Part shown: positions 1 through 5,029 of the stretch, one piece after another
Numbering within the stretch: the stretch's first letter is position 1
How the letters are laid out: each line of letters starts with the position of its first letter
NCBI GenBank assembly: GCA_009704225.1
Contig: WLEN01000064.1
Location: forward strand, 1-5,029
DNA length: 5,029 bases
Source: Actinomycetota bacterium
Lineage (GTDB): Bacteria; Actinomycetota; Actinomycetes; Actinomycetales; Microbacteriaceae
Direction of reading: 5' to 3'
The notes under the pieces: generated by a model
Seen by the model: the letters and a program-made list of their open reading frames with translations, nothing else
What the model was told of the DNA's origin: nothing
Databases searched by the model: none
Position numbers and translations under genes: made by a program

Positions 1-510
1 CACTAAAAGGTCTGCGCTGACGAGTTCGGCGACCAGCGCGGCAAGTCGATCGTTATCTCCGAAACGGATTTCGTGTGTCGCGACGGTGTCGTTTTCGTTG
101 ACGATGGGAAGGAATCGGAGGTCCAAAAGTTTGTTGATGGCAGATTTTGCATTCTCGCGCGTCGCATCGGATTCGAGGTCACCTGAGGTCAGCAACACTT
201 GTGCCGCGACAATTCCGAATCGGCTGAGGCTGTCTTGGTAGCGAACCATGAGCATCGTCTGCCCAACCGCCGCCGCAGCTTGTTCGGTGACGAGGTCATT
301 CGCCGGACGGGCCGTAAGCCCGAAGTGCGGAAGCGCCGTAGCGATGGCGCCACTCGACACGAGTACAACGTCGACGTTGCGCGAGTGTGCGCCAGCGAGA
401 GCATCGACAATGGACGCCAACTGGTGAACGTTGTCACCGCTAATCGACGATGACCCGACCTTCACAACGATTCGCGTCGCCGCGGTCACCTCACTCCGCT
501 TTTCCACCAT
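1..510 (-). CDS. proB: Glutamate 5-kinase, N-terminal 170 residues (cut by window edge)
   Basis: This enzyme phosphorylates glutamate with ATP, the first step of proline synthesis in the cytoplasm. I translated the minus strand by hand. The frame opens with [12 protein letters not shown] (residues 13-24), the nucleotide-binding start of the amino acid kinase fold. [10 protein letters not shown] (51-60) follows, holding the family's substrate-loop serine, then AAAAVGQ (78-84), [10 protein letters not shown] (120-129), [10 protein letters not shown] (135-144) and [12 protein letters not shown] (150-161) with the conserved Asp-Asn-Asp. The frame is intact to base 1, so about 100 residues of kinase domain, plus any PUA domain, lie outside. 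Two starts are possible. ATG at 510 lies behind GAAGAGG and overlaps the end of obg by 20 bases. GTG at 489 lies behind GGAG, one base past the obg stop. I list the ATG because related actinobacterial proteins usually have a short leader before RIVVK. Either way, expression is probably coupled to obg. Identity is very secure; the start is not. Confidence 0.95.
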   Translation of the reverse strand, partial: MVEKRSEVTAATRIVVKVGSSSISGDNVHQLASIVDALAGAHSRNVDVVLVSSGAIATALPHFGLTARPANDLVTEQAAAAVGQTMLMVRYQDSLSRFGIVAAQVLLTSGDLESDATRENAKSAINKLLDLRFLPIVNENDTVATHEIRFGDNDRLAALVAELVSADLLV

Positions 511-2014
511 CGCCCTCTTCTGACCACATTCCTGCTTCACGTTCTCGTTCCAACTCGGCCCGGGCGGCCGCTTTCGCGTCCATCCGTTCCTTGTACGACT
601 TACGGCGATCCGACGTCGTTGCCCGATCGCTTTCATGCAGTCGAGCATCTGTCCCACGCGGACTGACCATCATCTCGGCCGCACTCGTCATCGTCGGTTC
701 CCAATCAAACACAAAACGGTCACCGTCGCCAATGTAGACCGTAGCCCCCGGAACCGCACCGGCCTTGTAAAGGTGATCGTCGAGGTCGATCTTGGCCAAA
801 CGGTCGCTGAGATAACCGACGGCTTCCTCGTTATTGAAGTCGGTCTGTTGGACCCAGCGTTCAGGCTTGACTCCGCGAATTCGATAGGTCACATCGTCAC
901 CTCGGTGCTCAACCAGGACGGTGAGTTGCTTCTCGTCGACCGCGCGTGGACGAATGATGATTCGCTGACGCGATTCTTCTGTAGCGAGTCGTTCGGCCCG
1001 ATCGGCTCCGACCATTTGGCCGATTCGAAGAGTGAGGTCGCGAAGACCCGCGCGCGTTGCCGCCGACACGGCAAAGACCTCGTACCCGAGCGCCTCGAAA
1101 TCGGCGCGGACGAGTTCGGCCAGGTCGGCCGCTTCGGGAACATCAATCTTGTTGAGGACGATGAGTTGAGGGCGCTCAATCAGTGGAATCGAACCGTCGG
1201 GGACGGGGTAGGCCGCGAGTTCCCCACGTATGACGTCGAAATCACTCATCGGATCGCGCCCAGGTTCAAGGGTCGCGCAGTCGATCACGTGAATGAGAAC
1301 ACGGCACCGCTCGACGTGTCGAAGAAAGTCGAGCCCGAGACCCTTTCCCTCAGACGCACCCTCGATGAGTCCGGGGACATCCGCAATCGTGTAACGATAT
1401 TGTTCGACGTCGACCACACCGAGATTCGGGTGCAGTGTCGTGAAGGGGTAATCCGCGATTTTCGGTTTGGCCGCCGACACAGAGGCGATCAGCGAAGACT
1501 TTCCCGCGGACGGGTAACCGACCAGGGCGACGTCGGCGACTGTCTTGAGCTCGAGAACAATATCGCCGTCCCACCCGAGCGTGCCGAGGAGGGCGAAACC
1601 GGGTGCCTTGCGCTTGAGCGATGCGAGGGCCGAATTTCCGAGGCCGCCCTGACCGCCCGGTGCAACCACGTATTCCATGTCCGGCTTGTCGAGGTCGATG
1701 AGGACCTCACCATCGACGTCCTTGACCACAGTTCCGACGGGGACCGGAAGAGTCAACGATTCGCCCTTGTGACCGCTACGGTGGTCGCCCATGCCGAAGC
1801 CACCGTTTTCGCTTGAGCGATGCGGTCGATAGTGGAAGTCGAGGAGGGTAGTGACTTGAGGATCCGACACGAGAACGATGTCGCCACCGTTACCACCGTT
1901 GCCGCCGTCGGGACCAGCAAGAGGTTTGAATTTTTCGCGCTTGACCGACACGCAACCGTTACCGCCGTGGCCAGCCTTGAGGTGGACGGTCACTTCATCG
2001 ATGAACGAGACCAT
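491..2014 (-). CDS. obg: Obg family GTPase, 507 residues
   Basis: Obg (also CgtA/ObgE) is a GTPase that binds the 50S subunit, acts late in its assembly and links to the stringent response. Residues 1-160 form the glycine-rich Obg fold ([20 protein letters not shown], then [11 protein letters not shown] near 35-45). The G domain is complete: G1 GYPSAGKSS (166-174), G2 in [11 protein letters not shown] (191-201), G3 DVPGLIEGA (212-220), G4 NKID (288-291) and G5 SAA (317-319). Residues about 345-440 are the OCT domain typical of Gram-positive Obg, including [14 protein letters not shown] and ending in VFDWEP. A charged tail of about 65 residues follows, predicted helical around 470-495, as in many actinobacterial members. 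Length is normal for that group. The ATG is fixed by an excellent Shine-Dalgarno six bases upstream. It follows rpmA in the common rplU-rpmA-obg order, but a strong hairpin sits between them. No key residue is missing. Confidence 0.98.
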   Translation of the reverse strand: MVSFIDEVTVHLKAGHGGNGCVSVKREKFKPLAGPDGGNGGNGGDIVLVSDPQVTTLLDFHYRPHRSSENGGFGMGDHRSGHKGESLTLPVPVGTVVKDVDGEVLIDLDKPDMEYVVAPGGQGGLGNSALASLKRKAPGFALLGTLGWDGDIVLELKTVADVALVGYPSAGKSSLIASVSAAKPKIADYPFTTLHPNLGVVDVEQYRYTIADVPGLIEGASEGKGLGLDFLRHVERCRVLIHVIDCATLEPGRDPMSDFDVIRGELAAYPVPDGSIPLIERPQLIVLNKIDVPEAADLAELVRADFEALGYEVFAVSAATRAGLRDLTLRIGQMVGADRAERLATEESRQRIIIRPRAVDEKQLTVLVEHRGDDVTYRIRGVKPERWVQQTDFNNEEAVGYLSDRLAKIDLDDHLYKAGAVPGATVYIGDGDRFVFDWEPTMTSAAEMMVSPRGTDARLHESDRATTSDRRKSYKERMDAKAAARAELEREREAGMWSEEGDGGKAE

Positions 2015-2017
2015 ATG

Positions 2018-2029
2018 TCACCTCCTTCT
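2018..2029 (-). promoter_or_regulatory. Near-perfect Shine-Dalgarno of obg
   Basis: The minus strand reads AGAAGGAGGTGA, almost a full complement of the 16S rRNA 3' end, with six bases between GGAGG and the obg ATG. It is clearly the strongest ribosome binding site in the window and settles the obg start. It lies only six bases beyond the U-rich tail of the upstream hairpin, so transcripts that read through would be translated efficiently. Confidence 0.9.
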
Positions 2030-2035
2030 CCTGCG

Positions 2036-2071
2036 AAAATACGACAAGGCGGGCCGAAGCCCGCCCCGCCG
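2036..2071 (-). terminator. Hairpin with UUCG loop and U-rich tail between rpmA and obg (terminator or attenuator)
   Basis: In the minus-strand RNA, 2071-2059 pairs with 2054-2042 in an uninterrupted 13-base-pair stem. The seven pairs nearest the loop are all G-C (GGCGGGC against GCCCGCC); the outer six include three G-U pairs. The loop is UUCG closed by C-G, the unusually stable tetraloop. The stem is followed directly by UAUUUU. This is the form of an intrinsic terminator, though the U tract is short and interrupted. It begins about 10 bases after the rpmA stop. No separate obg promoter fits in the remaining bases, so partial termination with read-through, or a barrier to 3' exonucleases protecting rplU-rpmA mRNA, is the likely role. 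The structure is seen directly; the function is inferred. Confidence 0.72.
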
Positions 2072-2081
2072 AGTGAAAAAC

Positions 2082-2336
2082 TTAAGCGCTCTGAACGATG
2101 TTGATGACCTTGCGGCCACCCTTTGCACCGAACTGGACTGAGCCTGCTACGAGGGCGAAGAGAGTGTCATCTCCACCTCGGCCGACGCCAGCACCGGGGT
2201 GAAAGTGAGTTCCACGCTGGCGGACAATGATTTCGCCGGCCTTGACGACCTGGCCACCATAGCGCTTGACGCCCAAGTACTGGGGGTTCGAGTCGCGTCC
2301 GTTACGGGTGGATGACGCTCCCTTTTTATGTGCCAT
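2082..2336 (-). CDS. rpmA: 50S ribosomal protein bL27, 84 residues
   Basis: bL27 is a large-subunit protein whose N-terminal tail reaches the peptidyl transferase centre, where it helps position tRNA. The protein begins [16 protein letters not shown], the standard mature start, so it lacks the cleavable N-terminal extension found in Firmicutes. The family signature runs through residues 34-62: [10 protein letters not shown], then [17 protein letters not shown]. It ends with KVINIV near 76-81. Length is typical (about 84-90). The ATG lies nine bases after GAGGGAG (2346-2352), and the gene starts 18 bases after the rplU stop, so the two are surely cotranscribed and probably translationally linked. 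Nothing is unusual about the protein itself. Identification is essentially certain. Confidence 0.98.
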   Translation of the reverse strand: MAHKKGASSTRNGRDSNPQYLGVKRYGGQVVKAGEIIVRQRGTHFHPGAGVGRGGDDTLFALVAGSVQFGAKGGRKVINIVQSA

Positions 2337-2354
2337 GTCGCTATTCTCCCTCGA

Positions 2355-2663
2355 CTACTTGATGCTCGTAATTTTCACGCGGGTGAGGTCAGCGCGGAAG
2401 CCCTGACGCTTGTGGTAGCCGGTCTTGTTCTTGAACTTGTGAATGACAATTTTGGGGCCGCGAAGATCTTCGAGAACCTGTGCTGTGACGGTCACCTTTG
2501 CGAGCGCTGCGGCGTTCGATTCGATCTTGTCACCGTCCACGAGAAGGACAGGGGCGAGTGAAATCGAACCCTTGTCATCCGCCTTGATTCGGTCGACAGT
2601 GAGGATGGTCCCAACCTCGACCTTTTCCTGTCGCCCTCCGGCGCGCACAATCGCGTAAACCAC
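2355..2663 (-). CDS. rplU: 50S ribosomal protein bL21, 102 residues
   Basis: bL21 binds 23S rRNA in the large subunit. The family start is seen as (M)[17 protein letters not shown], with [12 protein letters not shown] around 36-47 and the basic C-terminal signature [13 protein letters not shown] from 71, ending in TRVKITSIK. The frame stays open 30 codons further upstream, but that extension runs across the intergenic region and has no bL21 similarity. The GTG at 2663 is the right start because it gives the usual 102 residues and has AAAGGA seven bases upstream. The motif usually written GHRQ near residue 88 reads GFRA here, a mild departure. The gene leads the rplU-rpmA pair and has a candidate promoter in the gap behind rne. 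Confidence 0.97.
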   Translation of the reverse strand: MVYAIVRAGGRQEKVEVGTILTVDRIKADDKGSISLAPVLLVDGDKIESNAAALAKVTVTAQVLEDLRGPKIVIHKFKNKTGYHKRQGFRADLTRVKITSIK

Positions 2664-2670
2664 AGTGTTG

Positions 2671-2676
2671 TCCTTT
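2671..2676 (-). promoter_or_regulatory. Shine-Dalgarno fixing the GTG start of rplU
   Basis: The minus strand reads AAAGGA, followed by seven bases and then GTG. This supports the 102-residue reading of bL21 over the longer open frame, whose upstream ATG codons fall outside the conserved protein. Confidence 0.75.
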
Positions 2677-2724
2677 CGAAAACTCGGTGCGGGCCTGAAT
2701 GTTGGCATTGCGCACCAAGGGTCA

Positions 2725-2753
2725 AGAATAGCCGAATGGTGCCGTTCAGGCAA
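2725..2753 (-). promoter_or_regulatory. Candidate sigma-70-type promoter for rplU-rpmA
   Basis: In the 96-base gap between rne and rplU the minus strand has TTGCCT (2753-2748), a 17-base spacer and TATTCT (2730-2725). Each hexamer matches four of six consensus positions at ideal spacing. The predicted start near 2718 leaves a leader of about 55 bases before the rplU GTG. A promoter here would let the ribosomal protein genes be transcribed independently of rne. I see no good terminator after rne, so read-through from rne is also likely. The call rests only on hexamer matching. Confidence 0.4.
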
Positions 2754-2759
2754 ATCCAG

Positions 2760-4847
2760 TTAGTCGGCGGTCGTCGATTCGCCGGTCGAGGTGTCGGATG
2801 TTGCTTTCTTGGTCGCCCGACGCGGTCGCCGAGCGGTTCGCGCACCGGGTTCGGGTGCTTCTGGCAGCGAATCGAGTAGCGAATCGAGATCCTCAATCGT
2901 TTTACCCTTGCGGGCAACTGGTCCGCCATCGGAACTGTCATGGTTGACGGTTGCCGTTGCAATCGCGGCGAGGGCGCTCCGAGCGCTATCGGTGATCTCG
3001 TGGGTTCCTGTTTGTCCCTGTTGTTGCTTGGGCTGAGTCGTCTGTTTGCCGCGACCTCGGCGCGACGCGCCAGGTTCCGGTGAGCCCTCGACGCGCGCCT
3101 TGCCAACGGGCTCGTGGTGGATGATTAGTCCACGGCCGGCACAGACCTCACACGGTTCTCCGAACGTCTCGAGCAATCCGAGACCGAGCTTTTTCCGAGT
3201 CATTTGGACCAAACCGAGGCTTGTAATCTCGGCGACCTGGTGCTTTGTACGGTCTCGCGACAGGCATTCGATAAGCCGGCGTTGCACCAAGTCACGATTG
3301 CTTTCCAGCACCATGTCAATGAAGTCAATGACGACAATTCCACCGATATCGCGCAAACGAAGTTGGCGAACGATTTCTTCCGCTGATTCGAGGTTGTTTT
3401 TCGTAACGGTCTCTTCGAGGTTTCCCCCCGAGCCGATGAACTTACCGGTGTTGACGTCGATGACCGTCATCGCCTCGGTGCGATCGATGACGAGCGAGCC
3501 GCCCGACGGTAACCACACCTTGCGGTCGAGTGCCTTGATGATTTGCTCGTTGATGCGATAGGTGTCGAACGGGTCGGTTCCATCGTTGTGGTCGATGATT
3601 CGTTCAATCAAATCGGGTGCGACCTGCGCGAGATAATCCGAAATAACGGTTTTGGCTTCGTCACCGTGAATGATGATGTTCTGGAAATCTTCGTTGAACA
3701 CGTCGCGAATGATTTTGACGAGAAGGTCGGGTTCCGAGTGCAGTAATACCGGGCCGTTGCCCTTTTCCGCCTTCTTCTGAATCGCATCCCACTGCGCCGT
3801 GAGTCGCTGAACATCGAGAGTCAACTGTTCCTCGGTTGCACCCTCGGCTGCCGTGCGCACGATGACACCGGCGTTTTCCGGCAAAACCGTCGCGAGGATC
3901 TTCTTGAGGCGCGTGCGCTCGGAATCCGGCAACTTGCGGGAAATGCCGTTGATGGAACCGCTCGGCACGTAGACGACATATCGTCCTGGGAGGCTTACTT
4001 GGCTGGTCAGTCGCGCACCCTTGTGGCCGACCGGGTCTTTCGTGACCTGCACGAGTAGCGGGTCTCCTGATTTCAGGGCCATCTCGATGCGCCGAGGCTG
4101 GTTCGCGTTTTCTTCGGTCGCCGCTGCGTCCCAGTCGACTTCGCCCGAGTACAAAACAGCATTACGACCGCGGCCGATGTCGACGAAGGCGGCCTCCATC
4201 GATGGCAAGACATTTTGAACTTTTCCGATGTACACGTTTCCGATGATGCTCGACTCGGTAGAGCGCGCAACATAGTGCTCGACGAGAACGTTGTCCTCGA
4301 GAACACCAATCTGGATGCGACCGTCCTTGCTGCGAACGACCATCTTGCGGTCGACACTTTCGCGACGGGCGAGAAATTCCGTTTCCGTTACGACGGGACG
4401 GCGGCGGCCGCTGTCGCGCGAATCTCGGCGACGCTGGCGCTTGGCTTCGATCCGCGTCGAACCGCGAATGCGTTGTGGCTCGGTGATTTGCTCAGGTTCA
4501 ATGTAGACGCGTTCGACCCGCTCGGATCGTTCCACGCGGTTTCCGCGGGTGCGGCGACGCACCGACGGGCCCTCGTCGTCCATTGGACGGCCGGATCTAA
4601 TTGGAATGTACTCGGGTGCTGGCGGGCGGAACACGAGTTGCATCGGATTCTCGAGAACGATCGGTTCAAAGTCGGGTTTCGACTGGGTCGCAGTGTCTAT
4701 TTCGACATCGGGTGACTGGTCAGTGGCGACGACCTCTTCGGCGGCATCGACCACCGGTGTTTCCGCGACAGGAGTTGCCCGCGTTTCGGGGGCGGTAAAC
4801 GGAGACGAAACATAATCGTTCGAATCTAAATCTGTGTTTTTCACCAT
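2760..4847 (-). CDS. rne: Ribonuclease E/G family endoribonuclease, 695 residues
   Basis: This endonuclease cuts single-stranded AU-rich RNA in mRNA decay and in rRNA and tRNA processing. Residues 1-170 are low complexity: an acidic stretch, then strongly basic segments (97-110, 132-150). The core follows. The S1 RNA-binding domain spans about 197-290 (NVYIGKVQNVLPSMEAAFVDIG at 204-225). The 5' monophosphate pocket motif VRTA is at 330-333. The metal-binding catalytic aspartates are D464 in TVIDVNTG and D508 in VVIDFIDM, matching D303 and D346 of the E. coli enzyme. The zinc-link CEVC is at 566-569. A tail of about 120 residues ends in basic runs (RRGRGK, ARRPRRATKK). The central core with arms on both sides is the actinobacterial arrangement, shorter than many homologues. 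I chose ATG 4847 because GAGAGGTG lies nine bases upstream; the frame extends to a TTG at 4907 with no ribosome binding site. Confidence 0.96.
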   Translation of the reverse strand: MVKNTDLDSNDYVSSPFTAPETRATPVAETPVVDAAEEVVATDQSPDVEIDTATQSKPDFEPIVLENPMQLVFRPPAPEYIPIRSGRPMDDEGPSVRRRTRGNRVERSERVERVYIEPEQITEPQRIRGSTRIEAKRQRRRDSRDSGRRRPVVTETEFLARRESVDRKMVVRSKDGRIQIGVLEDNVLVEHYVARSTESSIIGNVYIGKVQNVLPSMEAAFVDIGRGRNAVLYSGEVDWDAAATEENANQPRRIEMALKSGDPLLVQVTKDPVGHKGARLTSQVSLPGRYVVYVPSGSINGISRKLPDSERTRLKKILATVLPENAGVIVRTAAEGATEEQLTLDVQRLTAQWDAIQKKAEKGNGPVLLHSEPDLLVKIIRDVFNEDFQNIIIHGDEAKTVISDYLAQVAPDLIERIIDHNDGTDPFDTYRINEQIIKALDRKVWLPSGGSLVIDRTEAMTVIDVNTGKFIGSGGNLEETVTKNNLESAEEIVRQLRLRDIGGIVVIDFIDMVLESNRDLVQRRLIECLSRDRTKHQVAEITSLGLVQMTRKKLGLGLLETFGEPCEVCAGRGLIIHHEPVGKARVEGSPEPGASRRGRGKQTTQPKQQQGQTGTHEITDSARSALAAIATATVNHDSSDGGPVARKGKTIEDLDSLLDSLPEAPEPGARTARRPRRATKKATSDTSTGESTTAD

Positions 4848-4856
4848 TTTCTGGTG

Positions 4857-4864
4857 CACCTCTC
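4857..4864 (-). promoter_or_regulatory. Shine-Dalgarno favouring the 4847 start of rne
   Basis: The minus strand reads GAGAGGTG, nine bases before the ATG at 4847. The alternative TTG at 4907 has only ACAACAGAT ahead of it and no purine-rich site. A small hairpin (4868-4883) ends three bases before this site and could affect its access. Confidence 0.6.
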
Positions 4865-4867
4865 GGT

Positions 4868-4883
4868 GATTTCTCTCGAAATC
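4868..4883 (-). repeat. Perfect inverted repeat with GAGA loop just before the rne ribosome binding site
   Basis: The minus strand reads GATTTC, GAGA, GAAATC: a six-base-pair stem with a GNRA-type tetraloop, three bases upstream of the GAGAGGTG site. If transcribed it could form a small hairpin next to the ribosome binding site. It is A/U-rich and weak alone. Confidence 0.55.
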
Positions 4884-4907
4884 TAATTCTGTGAAGCAAC
4901 GCTTCAA
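4880..4907 (-). promoter_or_regulatory. Weak candidate promoter for rne
   Basis: The minus strand has TTGAAG (4907-4902), a 16-base spacer and TAGATT (4885-4880). Each matches four of six consensus positions. A start near 4873 would leave a leader of about 26 bases and would exclude the hairpins as RNA elements, so this promoter and a structured long leader are competing readings. A promoter beyond the window is equally possible. Confidence 0.25.
4892..4906. repeat. Six-base perfect inverted repeat (TGAAGC, three bases, GCTTCA)
   Basis: The repeat reads TGAAGC then GCTTCA around AAC on the plus strand (GTT on the minus strand). Its size and symmetry would suit either a small RNA hairpin or a protein-binding half-site pair. 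It overlaps the weak -35-like TTGAAG. A three-base loop makes the hairpin form tight. Confidence 0.4.
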
Positions 4908-4940
4908 ATCTGTTGTGTGATCGCATCGAGTGACGCAATC

Positions 4941-4959
4941 CGCGTACTGTCACTACGCG
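4941..4959. repeat. Six-base perfect inverted repeat (CGCGTA, seven bases, TACGCG)
   Basis: CGCGTA at 4941-4946 is matched by TACGCG at 4954-4959 across a seven-base loop. It is the most GC-rich and probably the most stable of the four leader hairpins. There is no U-run after it on either strand, so it is not a terminator. An operator or leader hairpin is possible. Confidence 0.4.
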
Positions 4960-4978
4960 CGGAACTGACTATCCGCTC

Positions 4979-4992
4979 AAATCTTTCGATTT
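4979..4992 (-). repeat. Five-base inverted repeat with GAAA loop
   Basis: The minus strand reads AAATC, GAAA, GATTT: a five-base-pair A/U-rich stem closed by a GNRA tetraloop. It resembles the 4868-4883 element in both stem bases and loop class. It is weak and could be chance. Confidence 0.35.
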
Positions 4993-5029
4993 CTAGCCCG
5001 GCGTGTCCGGAAAAGTCCTGCGCGATGAA

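Larger units (their letters stand above)
4848..5029 (-). other. rne leader and upstream region, AT-rich with short inverted repeats
   Basis: This 182-base stretch has no gene I can identify. Read on the minus strand it holds four short perfect inverted repeats (4979-4992, 4941-4959, 4892-4906, 4868-4883). It also has three copies of AGATTT, and a fourth falls just inside rne. One minus-strand frame is open from the window edge to a TGA at 4906-4904 (41 sense codons), and another reads to a TAG near 4996-4994. Either could be the tail of an upstream gene, but neither resembles a family I know. The most likely content is the promoter and 5' untranslated leader of rne. Confidence 0.5.

Noticed and set aside
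635..1816. A 393-codon open frame on the plus strand opposite obg
   Set aside because: It lies in exact codon register with obg, so it can be closed only where obg uses TTA, CTA or TCA. These are rare in this codon usage, which explains the long opening. It has no ribosome binding site and no family resemblance.
2711..2743. Possible rho-independent terminator after rne (GCACCA and TGGTGC arms)
   Set aside because: The stem is only six pairs with a 19-base loop and no U-run follows, so it does not look like a terminator.
2664..2753. N-terminal extension of bL21 to an upstream start at 2753
   Set aside because: The extra 30 residues come from intergenic sequence including the candidate promoter. 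bL21 normally starts at (M)VYAIV, and a good ribosome binding site precedes the GTG at 2663.
2492..3106. A 204-codon minus-strand frame spanning the rne end, the gap and part of rplU
   Set aside because: It crosses three real elements in a different frame, is arginine- and proline-rich as expected of an out-of-frame reading, and ignores the rne and rplU signals.
4215..4715. A 166-codon plus-strand open frame opposite the N-terminal arm of rne
   Set aside because: It mirrors the basic, low-complexity part of rne and has no recognisable domain. The rne frame carries clear catalytic motifs.
4848..4907. Twenty-residue longer start of rne from a TTG at 4907
   Set aside because: There is no Shine-Dalgarno before the TTG, and the ATG at 4847 has GAGAGGTG nine bases upstream. 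The extension would also run through two of the inverted repeats.
1..5029. Mobile elements, CRISPR arrays, tRNA or rRNA genes, or an undescribed gene system
   Set aside because: The window is almost fully occupied by five conserved housekeeping genes in a familiar order. I saw no terminal inverted repeats, regularly spaced repeats, tRNA-like cloverleaf or unknown gene.

Overview
All the coding sequence I can support lies on the minus strand. It forms one gene neighbourhood, read here from high to low coordinates: ribonuclease E/G (rne), ribosomal protein bL21 (rplU), ribosomal protein bL27 (rpmA), the ribosome-associated GTPase Obg, and the first part of glutamate 5-kinase (proB), which runs off the low-coordinate edge. 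Sequence style and gene order point to an actinobacterium. The Obg variant (G1 written GYPSAGKSS, the [21 protein letters not shown] switch region, a long charged C-terminal tail), the ProB start ([12 protein letters not shown]) and an RNase E/G core flanked by low-complexity arms all look like Micrococcales, most likely Microbacteriaceae. Base composition is only moderately GC-rich by eye, which would suit a small-genome aquatic lineage. That last step is inference.

Layout: 4848-5029 is the rne leader and upstream region. It is AT-richer than the genes, holds four short perfect inverted repeats, and includes a minus-strand frame that stays open to the window edge. rne occupies 2760-4847. A 96-base gap (2664-2759) carries a plausible promoter for the ribosomal protein genes. 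rplU (2355-2663) and rpmA (2082-2336) are 18 bases apart. A 67-base gap (2015-2081) follows, with a strong UUCG-capped hairpin and U-rich tail, then a near-perfect Shine-Dalgarno. obg (491-2014) overlaps or abuts proB (1-510, partial).

How the genes fit together: bL21 and bL27 are large-subunit proteins, Obg is a late 50S assembly and stress-linked GTPase, and RNase E/G processes rRNA precursors and mRNA, so four of the five genes serve ribosome production and RNA turnover. proB opens the proline pathway and is probably carried along by conserved gene order, with proA expected next outside the window. The hairpin between rpmA and obg is well placed to let much more bL21/bL27 be made than Obg.

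This is a conserved housekeeping region. I found no mobile element, CRISPR array, RNA gene or new system. The most notable signals are regulatory: the internal hairpin at 2036-2071 and the structured, AGATTT-rich leader of rne.
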